Source: Sphingomonadaceae bacterium (GTDB taxonomy: Bacteria > Pseudomonadota > Alphaproteobacteria > Sphingomonadales > Sphingomonadaceae). From it: a stretch of 64,000 nucleotides of DNA. Positions within the stretch are counted from its first letter, which is position 1. Each line of letters begins with the position of its first letter. Below the pieces are notes generated by a model. That model ran no database searches. It was given only the letters and a program-made list of their open reading frames with translations, and was not told where the DNA came from. The stretch covers positions 106,828 to 170,827 of the forward strand of contig CANJUF010000003.1 of assembly GCA_947477745.1 (NCBI GenBank), given 5' to 3'. The position numbers were made by a program, and so were the translations under genes. Below, in pieces: positions 1 to 9,432 of this stretch.

Positions 1-177
1 GATGATCGAGGACATAGAGGACGTTCCCTTCCGAGGGCATCAGTCATCCTCTCTCCTGCAGATGTTACCATGTCATTGCAGTGCAGCAAGAGACATATCG
101 ACGGATCGATGGCAAAAGTCGCTATGGCAGCGAGGAAATTGCCGCTAACTTTGCCGCCACGCGAAACGGGACGGGGT

Positions 178-1509
178 ATGACGATGAGCGAAGCGGCCGA
201 GCGCAGCCTGTTGAATTCGATCAGGCCCTATCTTGAGAGGGAATCGCTCGCAGCCTTCTTCGTCGGCATCTCATCCGGCTTTCCCTTTGCGATGATCGGC
301 GCGACGCTGACCACGCGGCTGGCGCAGGACGGGATCGACAAGAAGACGGTCACTGCCTTCACGCTCGCCTTTCTTGTCTACAATCTGAAGTTCCTGTGGG
401 CCTGGATTGTCGATGGGGTCCGGCTGCCGCTGATCGGACGGCTCGGGCAGCGCGTGTCGTGGATGCTTGTGGCGGGCCTGTTTGTAATGGCGGCGGTCAT
501 CAACCTCGCCTTGGTCGATCCCAAGGCCGACATCGCGTGGACGGCAACTTGCGCGATCCTTGTCGGTATCGCCGGGGCGACCTTCGATATCGTCATCGAC
601 GCCTACCGCATCGAGACGCTGAAGCCGTACCAGCTCGGAACCGGCTCGGGCATGTCGCAATATGGCTGGCGGATCGGATCGGCGGGCGCGGGCGCGCTCG
701 CGCTCGTGGTGGCGGCGCGCTCGGGGTGGTCTGCGGCCTACATGGCCTGCGCCGTGTTCGCCTTGCCCGCCATGCTGACGGCGCTGTGGCTGGGAGAGCC
801 TTCGCGCCACCGCGAAGCGTCTCAGCGCAAGGGGCTGGGCGAGTTGTGGAAATCAATCGCCGGCCCCTTTGCCGAATTTTTCCAGCGGCAGGGCGCGCTG
901 CTGGTGCTGCTGTTTATCCTCGTCCACAAGATTGGCGATACACTCGCCAACCTTACCTTCCGCCTGCTGTTCGATGATCTTGGATTTTCCAACGACGAGA
1001 TTGCTGCTTGGGACGTTGGCGTGGGCTTCTGGGCCTATCTCATCGGTATTTTCGTGGGCGGCGTGATTTACGCTAGGTTCGGGCTCAAGCGTTCTGTGCT
1101 GCTGGCGCTGGTGCTGATGGGCATATCGAACTTCAGCTTCGCGCTGCTCGCAAATGCAGGGCATTCGAACCTTGGCATGGCCGCGGCGATCGGGTTCGAG
1201 AACGCTGCCTCGGGCTTTGGCGGAGTGGTCGTCGTCGCCTATTTTTCGGCGCTGTGCGACCTGCGCTTTACCGCCACGCAATATGCCCTGATTTCGGCGG
1301 GCGCGAGTATCGTCGGGCGCTTCGTGACCGGGACCACTGCTGGCGGTCTGATCGAACACATGGGCTATTCTAACTTCTATCTGATGACGACCGTCCTGGC
1401 GCTTCCCGGGATCGTCCTGTTCTGGTGGATGAGCCGTGCGGGCTTGATAGATGCGTCGATCGGCACGGCGGGCGGCGGCGCGGACGGCAATGCCGAGACG
1501 GCGCGGTAA
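178..1509 (+). CDS. AmpG-like MFS permease
   Basis: This is a 443-residue polytopic inner-membrane protein of the major facilitator superfamily. The hydrophobic pattern fits about 12 helices, and the motifs resemble the AmpG / PAT branch (FVGISSGFPFAMIGATLTTR near the N terminus, VDGVRLPLIGRLGQRVSW in the loop after the early helices, and DIVIDAYRIETL). AmpG proteins import GlcNAc-anhydroMurNAc muropeptides for cell-wall recycling; that substrate is inferred from family and from the Mur ligase and LD-carboxypeptidase elsewhere in the window. An open frame extends upstream to 70, but the ATG at 178 has a GGACGGGG ribosome-binding sequence just before it and starts the family-like part. It converges on folC, whose stop codon directly follows. 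Confidence 0.75.
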   Translation: MTMSEAAERSLLNSIRPYLERESLAAFFVGISSGFPFAMIGATLTTRLAQDGIDKKTVTAFTLAFLVYNLKFLWAWIVDGVRLPLIGRLGQRVSWMLVAGLFVMAAVINLALVDPKADIAWTATCAILVGIAGATFDIVIDAYRIETLKPYQLGTGSGMSQYGWRIGSAGAGALALVVAARSGWSAAYMACAVFALPAMLTALWLGEPSRHREASQRKGLGELWKSIAGPFAEFFQRQGALLVLLFILVHKIGDTLANLTFRLLFDDLGFSNDEIAAWDVGVGFWAYLIGIFVGGVIYARFGLKRSVLLALVLMGISNFSFALLANAGHSNLGMAAAIGFENAASGFGGVVVVAYFSALCDLRFTATQYALISAGASIVGRFVTGTTAGGLIEHMGYSNFYLMTTVLALPGIVLFWWMSRAGLIDASIGTAGGGADGNAETAR

Positions 1510-2805
1510 CTAAACCGGCACTTCGCCATTGAGGCGTAGCACGTCTCCCGCCAGATAAAGCGAGCCGCAGATCAGCACGGGCAAGCCGTCATCCGGCACA
1601 GCAGCAAGCGCGCTCGCCGCATCGGGCATGGCTATCGTGTCCGGCCCGAAGGCGGCGGCGCCGTGATGCTCGTGACCGGGCACGGGAACGGCGGTGACGC
1701 TGGCCAGGTTCCCCGCCAGCGGGGCGATCAGCGCGCCCGGATCCTTGTTCGCCAACATGCCAATGATCAGGTGCAGGCGCTGCCCTGCAAAATACCGGGC
1801 AATGGCTGCACCCGCATCGGGATTGTGTCCGCCGTCGAGCCAGATCTCACGGCCTCGGGCAAGCGCGGCGAGCGGACCATTACCAAGCAATTGCAGGCGG
1901 GCTGGCCACCGCGCCGAGCCTATGCCGAGGGCCATGGCCTCCGCCGAGACTTCCACCGCATCCTGATGCCGCAGCATGGCGATCGCAAGAGCCGCATTGT
2001 CGGCCTGATGCGCGCCGGGCAGGTTCGGGAGCGGCAGCGATAGCGTGCCGTTTGCATCGCTATAATCGACTGTCTCGCCAATCTTGGCGTCCCAGTCTTT
2101 GCCGCGCATGACAAGGCGTGCGCCGCTCCTATGCGCCGCAGCGGCGATTTCTCGCGCGGCGGCGCTGGGATGATCGAGCGTCACCAGCGGCACGCCATGT
2201 TTGGCGATTCCGGCCTTTTCGAAGGCGATCCTCGCCAGCGGTTCGCGTGGGGTGCCAGCTTCGGGCGCGAGCAGGAAGCGCTCGTGATCGATCCCCAGCG
2301 TGACGATCCCGCAGACGGCGGGACGCGCGATCACGTTCGTGGCGTCGAAGCGCCCGCCCATGCCCACCTCGATCACGCAGGCATCGGCAGGCGCGCGCGA
2401 AAAGGCGAGGAAGGCAGCGGCGATAGTCGCCTCGAAGAAGCTGATTTCAAGGCTCGATGCGCTGTCGAGCACTTCGCCCAGCAACTCGGCAAGTGCGTCG
2501 TCGCCGATAAGCTCTCCGGCAATGCGGATGCGCTCGTTATAGCGGACCAGATGCGGACTTGTGGTGGCGTGGACGCGCAGCCCCTCGGCTTCGAGCGTTG
2601 CGCGCAGATAGGCGCAGGTTGAGCCTTTGCCGTTGGTCCCGGCGACGTGGAACACTGGCGGGAGACGGTCTTGCGGATCCCCTAGCCGCGCCAGCAGCAC
2701 CTTGACCGCGTCGATGCCGATACGCCCCTGCGGCAATGAAAGCGCCGCCAGCCGGTCAAGCTGCGCCTGGACCTTGGGGCTTTCGGAACTGGCGAAATCT
2801 TTCAT
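1510..2805 (-). CDS. folC: Bifunctional dihydrofolate / folylpolyglutamate synthase
   Basis: This 431-residue cytosolic Mur-ligase-fold enzyme adds glutamate to dihydropteroate and to reduced folates. The ATP-binding loop GTNGKGS is at residues 56-62, followed by TSPHLVRYNERIRI, the EVGMGGRFDATN segment, and WLDGGHNPDAG in the C-terminal domain. An in-frame ATG lies ten codons upstream at 2835, but those codons are simply a translation of the palindromic repeat at 2810-2895 (LRFARNDDS), so the ATG at 2805 is preferred. The gene follows trpA on the same strand. In many alphaproteobacteria accD lies between trpA and folC; here it is absent. Confidence 0.95.
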   Translation of the reverse strand: MKDFASSESPKVQAQLDRLAALSLPQGRIGIDAVKVLLARLGDPQDRLPPVFHVAGTNGKGSTCAYLRATLEAEGLRVHATTSPHLVRYNERIRIAGELIGDDALAELLGEVLDSASSLEISFFEATIAAAFLAFSRAPADACVIEVGMGGRFDATNVIARPAVCGIVTLGIDHERFLLAPEAGTPREPLARIAFEKAGIAKHGVPLVTLDHPSAAAREIAAAAHRSGARLVMRGKDWDAKIGETVDYSDANGTLSLPLPNLPGAHQADNAALAIAMLRHQDAVEVSAEAMALGIGSARWPARLQLLGNGPLAALARGREIWLDGGHNPDAGAAIARYFAGQRLHLIIGMLANKDPGALIAPLAGNLASVTAVPVPGHEHHGAAAFGPDTIAMPDAASALAAVPDDGLPVLICGSLYLAGDVLRLNGEVPV

Positions 2806-2809
2806 GGAA

Positions 2810-2895
2810 TCGTCATTGCGAGCGAAGCGAAGCAATCCATTCCGGGTTTTTAGCCGCTCTGGATTGCTTCGTCGCTACGCTCCTCGCAAAGACGA
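2810..2895. repeat. REP-like palindromic intergenic repeat
   Basis: Two inverted arms (about 2810-2842 and 2860-2895) read TCATTGCGAGCGAAGCGAAG and, reversed, GGATTGCTTCGTCGCTACGC, with a short central spacer. The arms would form a long imperfect hairpin. This sequence type is a well-known scattered intergenic repeat in alphaproteobacterial genomes. It fills almost the whole trpA-folC gap and encodes the spurious N-terminal extension of folC. Confidence 0.85.
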
Positions 2896-2903
2896 AATGG
2901 ATT

Positions 2904-3680
2904 TCAACGCGCCCCATGCACCGCATCCGCAAGCGCCTTCGTCAGATCGCGCAGCGGACCGGGCGCGGCCTTGCCATGCTCGCCGACCAGTTCGACCAAT
3001 GCCGATCCGACCACGACGCCATCGGCCAGTTTGGCGATCTCTGCCGCCTGCTCGGGCGTGCGCACCCCAAAGCCGACCGCGATTGGCAGATCGGTCGATT
3101 GCTTGATCCGGCTGACATTGGCATCGATCGTGCCGATCGCTGCCTGCTGCATCCCGGTGATCCCGGCGACCGATACGTAATAGAGGAAACCAGACGATCC
3201 ATCGAGCACGGCGGGAAGCCGCGCCGCATCGGTGGTGGGCGTGGCGAGGCGGATCAGCGCCACGCCCGCGCCGCGCAGGGCAGGGCCGAGCTCGGGATCT
3301 TCCTCGGGCGGAATATCGACGCAGATCACGCCGTCGACGCCGGCTTTCACGCACTGCGCCGCAAACCAGTCTGCGCCGCGGATCGTCATCGGATTGGCAT
3401 AGCCCATCAGCACCAGCGGCACTTGCGGATGGCGCGCGCGGAACGCGGCCGCCATGGAGAAAATGTCGGCGGTCGTAGTCCCAGCGCCAAGGCTGCGCAG
3501 GTTGGCCTTCTGGATGGCGGGACCATCGGCCATCGGATCGGTGAAGGGCATGCCCAGCTCGATCACGTCCGCGCCGCCTTCGACCAGCGCGCCAAGATTG
3601 GCGGCGGTATCGCCGTCGCCCGCGGTGATGAAGCAGACGAGCGAAGGGCCGCGCGAAAATGCGCTGGAGAGGCGGGTCAA
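2904..3680 (-). CDS. trpA: Tryptophan synthase alpha subunit
   Basis: This 258-residue subunit cleaves indole-3-glycerol phosphate to indole and glyceraldehyde 3-phosphate and passes indole to TrpB. The catalytic Glu lies in [16 protein letters not shown], with the catalytic Asp in PMADGP. GYANPM, VDIPPEE and [10 protein letters not shown] mark the TIM barrel and phosphate site. No ATG or GTG fits the expected N terminus; the frame enters TrpA homology at TTG (3680), giving [11 protein letters not shown]. This TTG overlaps the trpB stop codon (TTGA), so translation is probably coupled to trpB. The frame remains open upstream to 3920, but that is trpB read in another frame. Confidence 0.95.
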   Translation of the reverse strand: MTRLSSAFSRGPSLVCFITAGDGDTAANLGALVEGGADVIELGMPFTDPMADGPAIQKANLRSLGAGTTTADIFSMAAAFRARHPQVPLVLMGYANPMTIRGADWFAAQCVKAGVDGVICVDIPPEEDPELGPALRGAGVALIRLATPTTDAARLPAVLDGSSGFLYYVSVAGITGMQQAAIGTIDANVSRIKQSTDLPIAVGFGVRTPEQAAEIAKLADGVVVGSALVELVGEHGKAAPGPLRDLTKALADAVHGAR

Positions 3681-4888
3681 ATCGCCACCCCCAGATGCTC
3701 CGCGACGGTGAAGATGTCCTTGTCGCCGCGCCCGCACAGGTTGGCGCAGATGATCGAGTCTTTGGGCATCGTCGGGGCGACCTTCGCCACTGCCGCAATC
3801 GCGTGGCTGGGTTCGAGCGCGGGGATAATTCCCTCGGTGCGGCACAGAAGCTGGAACGCGCTCAAGGCCTCGTCGTCGGTGACCGAGGTATATTCGACCC
3901 GTCCGATCTCCTTGAGCCACGAATGCTCCGGCCCGATTCCCGGATAGTCGAGACCCGCCGAAATCGAGTGCGCCTCGGCGATCTGGCCGTCCTCGTCCTG
4001 CAGCAGGTAAGTCTTGTTGCCGTGAAGGATGCCGGGCCGTCCGCCGGCGAGGCTGGCCGCGTGCTGCTTGTCGAGGCCGTGTCCCGCTGCCTCGACACCC
4101 AGCATCCGAACGTCGGGATCGTCGAGGAAGGGATGAAACAGCCCGATCGCATTGCTGCCGCCGCCGATCGCCGCGACCAGCAGGTCGGGCAGCCGCCCGG
4201 TACGCTCCAGCATCTGCGCGCGCGCTTCCTTGCCGATCACAGACTGGAAGTCGCGGACCAGCTCAGGGTAGGGGTGCGGGCCTGCCGCGGTGCCGATGAT
4301 GTAAAAGGTGTCGTGGACGTTGGCGACCCAGTCGCGCAGCGCCTCGTTCATCGCGTCCTTGAGCGTTTTCGCGCCGCTCGTCACCGGGATCACCTCTGCG
4401 CCGAGCAGCTTCATGCGGAACACGTTGGGCTGCTGGCGGGCGACATCGGTCGCGCCCATGTAGATCACGCAAGGCAGGCCGAAGCGCGCGCAAACCGTAG
4501 CGGTGGCGACACCGTGCTGGCCCGCACCGGTCTCGGCTATGATCCGGGTCTTGCCCATGCGGATCGCGAGCAGGATCTGGCCGATGCAGTTGTTGATCTT
4601 GTGCGCGCCGGTGTGGTTGAGCTCGTCACGCTTGAACCAGACCTGCGCGCCGCCGAATTCGGCGGTCAGGCGCGGCGCGAAGTAGAGCGGGCTGGGCCTG
4701 CCGACATAGTGTTCGAGCAGATCGTCGAACTCTGCCTGGAAGGCGGGATCGGCTTTCGCCCGGCGGTATTCCTTTTCCAATTCGAGGACGAGCGGCATCA
4801 GCGTTTCGGCGACATAGCGACCGCCGAACTGGCCGAAATGGCCGCGCTCGTCAGGCTGGTTGCGGAATGTGTTGGGAATGTCGTTCAT
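3677..4888 (-). CDS. trpB: Tryptophan synthase beta subunit
   Basis: This 403-residue PLP enzyme condenses indole with serine to give tryptophan. The PLP lysine lies in the HTGAHKINN motif. The catalytic Glu is in [16 protein letters not shown], and [10 protein letters not shown] binds the cofactor phosphate. Length is typical of the family. It lies between trpF (9-base gap) and trpA (4-base overlap), forming a trpFBA operon on the minus strand. Confidence 0.98.
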   Translation of the reverse strand: MNDIPNTFRNQPDERGHFGQFGGRYVAETLMPLVLELEKEYRRAKADPAFQAEFDDLLEHYVGRPSPLYFAPRLTAEFGGAQVWFKRDELNHTGAHKINNCIGQILLAIRMGKTRIIAETGAGQHGVATATVCARFGLPCVIYMGATDVARQQPNVFRMKLLGAEVIPVTSGAKTLKDAMNEALRDWVANVHDTFYIIGTAAGPHPYPELVRDFQSVIGKEARAQMLERTGRLPDLLVAAIGGGSNAIGLFHPFLDDPDVRMLGVEAAGHGLDKQHAASLAGGRPGILHGNKTYLLQDEDGQIAEAHSISAGLDYPGIGPEHSWLKEIGRVEYTSVTDDEALSAFQLLCRTEGIIPALEPSHAIAAVAKVAPTMPKDSIICANLCGRGDKDIFTVAEHLGVAI

Positions 4889-4897
4889 GGCTGTGTC

Positions 4898-5539
4898 TCA
4901 GGAAAGTCTGGCCGCTTTGCAGAACGCGGCGATCTTGTCCACGTCCTTGACGCCCGGCGCGCTTTCCACGCCCGAGGATGTATCGACCATGGATACCCCG
5001 GTGAGCCGCACGGCTTCGTCCACGTTGGCGGGAGTGAGGCCCCCGGCGAGGCCCCACGCAAGAGGCCCGCGATAGGCAGTGAGCAGAGACCAGTCGAACG
5101 AAAGGCCCATGCCGCCGGACAGGGTGCCCTTGGGAGTCTTGGCATCGAACAGGATCAGGTCGGCAGCGTCGCGGTAAAGATCGGCGCGCGCTATGTCAGA
5201 TGCGCTGGCGACTGGTAGCGCCTTCCACACCGGCAGGCCGAAGCGCGCCCTGATCTGGGCGGCTCGCTCCGGCGTTTCCTCGCCGTGGAGCTGGACCGCG
5301 TCGAGGCCGGCTGCGGCGACAGCCTCGCCTATCGCGGTATCGCCGGCATCGACGAACACGCCAACCCGAGCGATCCGCCCGGCAGCGCGCTGGCCAAGCT
5401 CGGCGACTTGCCGCGCATCGACAAACCGGGGCGAGGGCGGGAAAAAATTGAAGCCCACATGGTCCGCGCGCGCACGGATTGTCGCTTCGAGCGCAGGGGC
5501 GGTCGAGATGCCGCAAATCTTGATGGTTGGGCCGGGCAT
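4898..5539 (-). CDS. trpF: Phosphoribosylanthranilate isomerase
   Basis: This 213-residue TIM-barrel enzyme catalyses the Amadori rearrangement of phosphoribosylanthranilate, the third step of tryptophan synthesis. The N-terminal KICGIS carries the general-base cysteine. VQLHGEE and the C-terminal VDTSSGVESAPGVKD, which carries the general-acid aspartate and phosphate-binding residues, are intact. It is the first gene of the trpF-trpB-trpA operon. No tryptophan leader peptide or attenuator is evident in the 37 bases upstream. Confidence 0.96.
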   Translation of the reverse strand: MPGPTIKICGISTAPALEATIRARADHVGFNFFPPSPRFVDARQVAELGQRAAGRIARVGVFVDAGDTAIGEAVAAAGLDAVQLHGEETPERAAQIRARFGLPVWKALPVASASDIARADLYRDAADLILFDAKTPKGTLSGGMGLSFDWSLLTAYRGPLAWGLAGGLTPANVDEAVRLTGVSMVDTSSGVESAPGVKDVDKIAAFCKAARLS

Positions 5540-5576
5540 AGCGGGCCCTTAGAGCATCATGCGCGAAAGTGGGAGG

Positions 5577-6353
5577 CTATTTGCCCAGCTCGAAGGTGAC
5601 CGTGACGCTCGCGCCGCTCTGCACTTCGCCCGGAGCGACCGGAGGCGCGGGCGGCGCTGCCATGTCGGCCATTGCCGCGCGGGCGTACATTATCGGCGGC
5701 AAGGGGCTGTAACCTCCGCCTTCGGTGATCGTCAGCACCCGCACGACGCGCAGTCCCGATGCCCGGGCGTAAATCTGCGCGCGGGCCAGCGCCTTCTTGA
5801 TCGCGTCGGCGCGGGCCTCATCGGCGGCCGCGTCGGGGTCTTCTATCTGGAAGCTGGGACCGTTGACTTGATTTGCGCCCGCCGAAACCAGCGCGTCGAT
5901 CGTGCTGCCCATGCGGTCGAGCTTGCGCTGCTTGACCGTAACCTGGTTGTACACCTGATAGCCGATGATCGGCGGCACCTGCTGCTCCAAGGGATCGACC
6001 GAACGCTGATTCGACATGTCGGCGTAGACTGGATTGAGGCTAAGATTGCTGGTCTGGATGTCCTTGTCGGCAATCCCGGCCTTCCTGAGCGCGGCGATCA
6101 CCTGATTCATCTTCGCCGAATTGGCCGCCAGTGCCGCGCCAGCGGTCTTGCCCGAACCGGTAACGCCAGCGGTGAACACGCCGAGATCGGGAGCCGAGAA
6201 CGATTGTCCCTGTGCCGACAGGCTGAGCATGGTGTTGCCCGGCGCGATCACCGGGCCGCTCGACAAGTCGTGCGCCGCGGCCGGCGCAGCCATGGCAAGG
6301 CCTAGCGCGAGCGCGGGCAGAGCGAATGTCGATGCTATAGGCAGGAATTTCAT
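5577..6353 (-). CDS. SIMPL-domain (DUF541) periplasmic protein
   Basis: This 258-residue protein starts with a clear Sec signal peptide (MKFLPIASTFALPALALG, cleavage after APAAA). The mature part has the SIMPL/DUF541 pattern: a repeated fold with GVTGSGKTAG near residue 65, then LNPVYADMSNQ and VYNQVTVKQRKLDRMGS. The family is widespread, exported and poorly understood, with links to oxidative stress and outer-membrane integrity. The gene lies between pyrF and trpF on the same strand with small gaps; a functional link to either is not apparent. Confidence 0.85.
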   Translation of the reverse strand: MKFLPIASTFALPALALGLAMAAPAAAHDLSSGPVIAPGNTMLSLSAQGQSFSAPDLGVFTAGVTGSGKTAGAALAANSAKMNQVIAALRKAGIADKDIQTSNLSLNPVYADMSNQRSVDPLEQQVPPIIGYQVYNQVTVKQRKLDRMGSTIDALVSAGANQVNGPSFQIEDPDAAADEARADAIKKALARAQIYARASGLRVVRVLTITEGGGYSPLPPIMYARAAMADMAAPPAPPVAPGEVQSGASVTVTFELGK

Positions 6354-6390
6354 GCACGAACTCCTTGGCGTAGAACTGGAGGCGCCATTT

Positions 6391-6420
6391 CGTTCATTTT
6401 AACCTACGAAAAGCTGAACG
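6391..6420. promoter_or_regulatory. Inverted repeat between pyrF and the SIMPL gene
   Basis: CGTTCA plus TTTT (6391-6400) is mirrored by AAAA and TGAACG (6409-6420) around an 8-base loop, with a 2-base bulge. It lies downstream of pyrF and upstream of the SIMPL start codon, so it could be a weak terminator or an operator. No regulator can be named. Confidence 0.3.
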
Positions 6421-6430
6421 AATATTTGCG

Positions 6431-7108
6431 CTACAACGTCGCCTCGATGGCGCGTGCTGCCGCCACCGGATCTTCGGCGCTGCGGATCGGCCTGCCGATG
6501 ACGAGCACGCTCGCTCCCGCATCACGCGCCTCGCGCGGGGTGACGATGCGTTTCTGATCGCCTTTCTTCCCGTCCGCCAGCCGCAGGCCGGGGACGACAA
6601 AGAAGCCGTCCTTCCAGCGCTTGTGGATATCGCCAACCTCCTGTCCCGAGCAGACGATGCCATCGAGCCCGGCCTCGTGCGACAGGTCGGCGAGCCGCAG
6701 CGCGGCATCGTGCGGGGTGTCGTTGATGCCGATGCGCGAAAGGTCCTTGTCGTCGAAGCTGGTGAGCACGGTGACGCCCACCACCTTGGTATTCTCGCCC
6801 GCCGCTGCTTTCGCGTCTTCCATCATCGCCCGCCCGCCGCTGGCATGGACGGTGACGATGGCGGGTTCGAGCACGTGGATCGCCTGCATGGCTGCGGCGA
6901 CCGTGTTGGGAATGTCGTGGAATTTCAGATCGAGGAAGATCGGCAGGCCGAGCTTGGCCAGTTCGTGGACGCCGTGATGGCCGTGCGCGCAGAAAAATTC
7001 GAGGCCGAGCTTGATCCCGCCGATATGGCCCGAAACCTTGCGGGCAAGCTGCTGGGCGGCATCGAAGCGCGGCAGGTCGAGCGCGAGAAAGATGGGATTA
7101 CGGTACAT
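6431..7108 (-). CDS. pyrF: Orotidine 5'-phosphate decarboxylase
   Basis: This 225-residue cytosolic enzyme makes UMP from OMP, the last step of pyrimidine synthesis. The signature DLKFHDIP contains the catalytic Asp-x-Lys-x-x-Asp set, IKLGLEFF lies on the preceding strand, and VPGLRLADG forms the phosphate loop. The ATG at 7108 matches family N termini (MYRNPIFLALDLPRF); the open frame upstream is an out-of-frame reading of the LapA-domain gene. The start overlaps the end of that gene by 11 bases, suggesting co-transcription and coupled translation. Confidence 0.96.
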   Translation of the reverse strand: MYRNPIFLALDLPRFDAAQQLARKVSGHIGGIKLGLEFFCAHGHHGVHELAKLGLPIFLDLKFHDIPNTVAAAMQAIHVLEPAIVTVHASGGRAMMEDAKAAAGENTKVVGVTVLTSFDDKDLSRIGINDTPHDAALRLADLSHEAGLDGIVCSGQEVGDIHKRWKDGFFVVPGLRLADGKKGDQKRIVTPREARDAGASVLVIGRPIRSAEDPVAAARAIEATL

Positions 7109-7451
7109 CGCTGCGATTGCTTTCCTCGCTTGCTGGTTGTGGGGTCGCTGGCGTGCTGGCCGTTTCAGTGGCCACGACCGGCGCAACGGCGGAAGCGGCG
7201 CGCAGGCTGTTTTCCAGCGAGGCAATGCGGCGCTTCAGGCGCCACACCTGCGCCCGGTTGAGCAGCCACAGCGGTGCGAAGCCAAGCAGGAAGAAGCCAA
7301 GCGCGAAGGCCCAGATCGGTCCGGCCACAATTACCGGCTGCTCTTCGCCCACCTTCGGCCACACGTTGAGATCGGCCGAATTGCCCGCATTGAACAGGAT
7401 GAACAACAGGACGATGATCACCAGCGTGACCCAGACGATTGTGCGCAGCAT
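7098..7451 (-). CDS. LapA-domain (DUF1049) membrane protein
   Basis: This 117-residue protein has two transmembrane segments (TIVWVTLVIIVLLFILFNAG and WAFALGFFLLGFAPLWLL) separated by a short loop, then a basic stretch and a Ser/Thr/Pro/Ala-rich tail. This is the layout of the LapA (DUF1049) family, which in E. coli works with LapB in lipopolysaccharide assembly. The ATG at 7451 is chosen for the strong GGAGGAG sequence ahead of it. The gene overlaps pyrF by 11 bases. No lapB is in the window. Confidence 0.8.
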   Translation of the reverse strand: MLRTIVWVTLVIIVLLFILFNAGNSADLNVWPKVGEEQPVIVAGPIWAFALGFFLLGFAPLWLLNRAQVWRLKRRIASLENSLRAASAVAPVVATETASTPATPQPASEESNRSDVP

Positions 7452-7533
7452 CTGCACGGTCTCCTCCTGTAATCCGACCTTCGGTCCTCTGGCCAATGCT
7501 AGGCGGGATAAGCGAGCAAGGGAAGTGCGCTGA

Positions 7534-8850
7534 TCAACTCCGGCCGAACACCCGGTCGAAGACCGTGTCGACATGCTTGAAGTGATAGTCGAGGTTGAAG
7601 CGTTCTTCGATTTCAGCCTCGCTCAGTGCCGCCGATACTTCGGGATCGGCCTTGAGCAATTCCATCAACGACAATCTGCCATCCGATTCCCAGACCTTCA
7701 TCGCGTTGCGCTGAACAAGGCGGTAGCTCTCGTCGCGCGAAAGGCCCGCCTGGGTAAGCGCCAGCAGCACCCGCTGCGAGTGGATGAGCCCGCCCATCCG
7801 GTCCAGATTGGCCTGCATCCGCTCAGGATAGATCAGCAGCTTGTCGACTACGCCCGCCAGCCTCGCGAGCGCAAAATCGAGCGTGATTGTCGCGTCGGGG
7901 CCGATAAACCGTTCGACCGAGGAATGCGAAATGTCGCGCTCGTGCCACAGCGCGACGTTCTCCAGCGCGGGCAGGGCATAGGCGCGGATCATCCGGGCCT
8001 GACCGGTAAGGTTCTCGGTGAGCACCGGATTGCGCTTGTGCGGCATGGCCGAGGAGCCCTTCTGGCCGGGCGAGAAATACTCCTCCGCCTCCAGCACCTC
8101 GGTGCGCTGCAGGTGCCGGATTTCGACCGCGAGGCGCTCGATCGAACCGGCGATGACCGCCAGCGTGGCGAAGAACATCGCATGACGGTCGCGCGGGATC
8201 ACCTGCGTGGATACCGGCTCGATGGCGAGTCCCAGTTTCTGCGCGACGTATTCCTCTACCGAGGGGTCGACATTGGCAAAGGTGCCGACCGCGCCCGAAA
8301 CGGCGCAGGTAGCGATTTCGGCCCGCGCCGCGGTCAGCCGCGCCTTGCAGCGGGCAAATTCCGCATAGGCCTGTGCCAGCTTGAGCCCGAAGGTGGTCGG
8401 TTCGGCGTGGATCCCGTGGCTGCGTCCGATCGTGGGCGTGTATTTGTGCTCGCGCGCGCGCCGCTCGATCGCGGCGAGCAGCTCATCCATGTCGGCGAGC
8501 ATCAGGTCGGAGGCACGGGCAAGCTGCACCGAAAGTGTGGTGTCGAGAACGTCAGAGCTGGTCATGCCCTGATGCATGAAGCGCGCCTCTGGGCCGACCT
8601 GCTGCGCCACCCAGTCCAGAAATGCGATCACATCGTGCTTGGTGACCGCCTCGATCGCGTCGATGGCTTCGACATCGATCTTCGGATTGGTCGCCCACCA
8701 GTCCCACAGCGCCTTGCCGGCGCTTGGCGGGACAATGCCAAGCTCGCCCATCTTCACGGCGGCATGGGCCTCGATCTCGAACCAGATACTAAAGCGCGCT
8801 TCTGCATCCCAGATCGCGGTCATGGCGGAGCGGGCGTAGCGAGGGACCAT
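7534..8850 (-). CDS. purB: Adenylosuccinate lyase
   Basis: This 438-residue fumarase/aspartase-superfamily enzyme acts twice in purine synthesis, cleaving SAICAR and adenylosuccinate with release of fumarate. The superfamily signature GSSAMPHKRNP is present with its catalytic serine loop, as are MTSSDVLDT and RSHGIHAEP. Length is standard and the MVPRYAR start matches family members. A purine-like ribosome site (GGAG) lies just upstream of the ATG. Confidence 0.97.
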   Translation of the reverse strand: MVPRYARSAMTAIWDAEARFSIWFEIEAHAAVKMGELGIVPPSAGKALWDWWATNPKIDVEAIDAIEAVTKHDVIAFLDWVAQQVGPEARFMHQGMTSSDVLDTTLSVQLARASDLMLADMDELLAAIERRAREHKYTPTIGRSHGIHAEPTTFGLKLAQAYAEFARCKARLTAARAEIATCAVSGAVGTFANVDPSVEEYVAQKLGLAIEPVSTQVIPRDRHAMFFATLAVIAGSIERLAVEIRHLQRTEVLEAEEYFSPGQKGSSAMPHKRNPVLTENLTGQARMIRAYALPALENVALWHERDISHSSVERFIGPDATITLDFALARLAGVVDKLLIYPERMQANLDRMGGLIHSQRVLLALTQAGLSRDESYRLVQRNAMKVWESDGRLSLMELLKADPEVSAALSEAEIEERFNLDYHFKHVDTVFDRVFGRS

Positions 8851-8922
8851 TTTCGACTCCGGTTGGCGTTTGCTTGCTGCCGCTAAGAGCCTGCGCCGCT
8901 CAAGGCAAGCGAGGCGCTGGCC

Positions 8923-9411
8923 TTAACCCCGCGCGCTGTCCGGCGGCACGGTGCCGGCCCGGCCCGGCGTCACCGTGCGGTAGGCCATTTTCCAGCGGCC
9001 GTCTGCTTTGCGGAAACGGTCGTGATAATGGCCGATGCGCAGCACCTCGACCTTGTCCTTGCTGCCATAGAGCACCCAGTAGCTTTGCGCTTCGGCATTG
9101 GCGGCATCGTGGATGGTGATGTGCAGCGTTGTGTTGGCGTGCCAGACGTTGGTGCCCGGCCCCTGAAAGCCGGTGTCGCGCAATTGTTTGCGGTTTACCC
9201 GAAGCGCATCGAGCCCGCTGACCTTCCAGGCGGAGGGCGGATCGCTGTCCAGCTTGCCAAACGGTTCGCGCATGTCGAAGGTGCCGTCATCGGTCCACAA
9301 AGTGAAGTATTCGGTAAGATCGTCGGCGAGGTCGGCCATCGTCGCCAGCTTGCCGACAAGATTGCGGATTTCGAGTTCGTCCTTGATCCGCTGCAGGTCT
9401 TCTTCAGTCAT
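8923..9411 (-). CDS. SnoaL-like / NTF2-fold protein
   Basis: This 162-residue protein has the features of the SnoaL-like family: an N-terminal helix (EEDLQRIKDELEIRNLVGKL), LWTDDGTFDM, HANTTLHITIHD, and a C-terminal YRTVTPGRAG. Members include ketosteroid-isomerase-like and dehydratase-like enzymes as well as non-catalytic proteins, so the substrate is unknown. The ATG at 9411 is preferred over 9426 because GAGAAGG lies at proper spacing before it. It sits downstream of the NRDE gene on the same strand. Confidence 0.7.
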   Translation of the reverse strand: MTEEDLQRIKDELEIRNLVGKLATMADLADDLTEYFTLWTDDGTFDMREPFGKLDSDPPSAWKVSGLDALRVNRKQLRDTGFQGPGTNVWHANTTLHITIHDAANAEAQSYWVLYGSKDKVEVLRIGHYHDRFRKADGRWKMAYRTVTPGRAGTVPPDSARG

Positions 9412-9432
9412 TGTGCCTTCTCCCAATTATCC

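Noticed and set aside
2806..2835. Ten extra N-terminal codons for folC
   Set aside because: They are encoded by the dispersed palindromic repeat and not by folC sequence; ATG 2805 fits the family.
3659..5218. Long plus-strand open frame opposite trpB and trpF
   Set aside because: It is the antisense shadow of well-recognised genes in GC-rich DNA, with no domain motifs and an Arg/Asp/Gly-rich composition typical of shadows.
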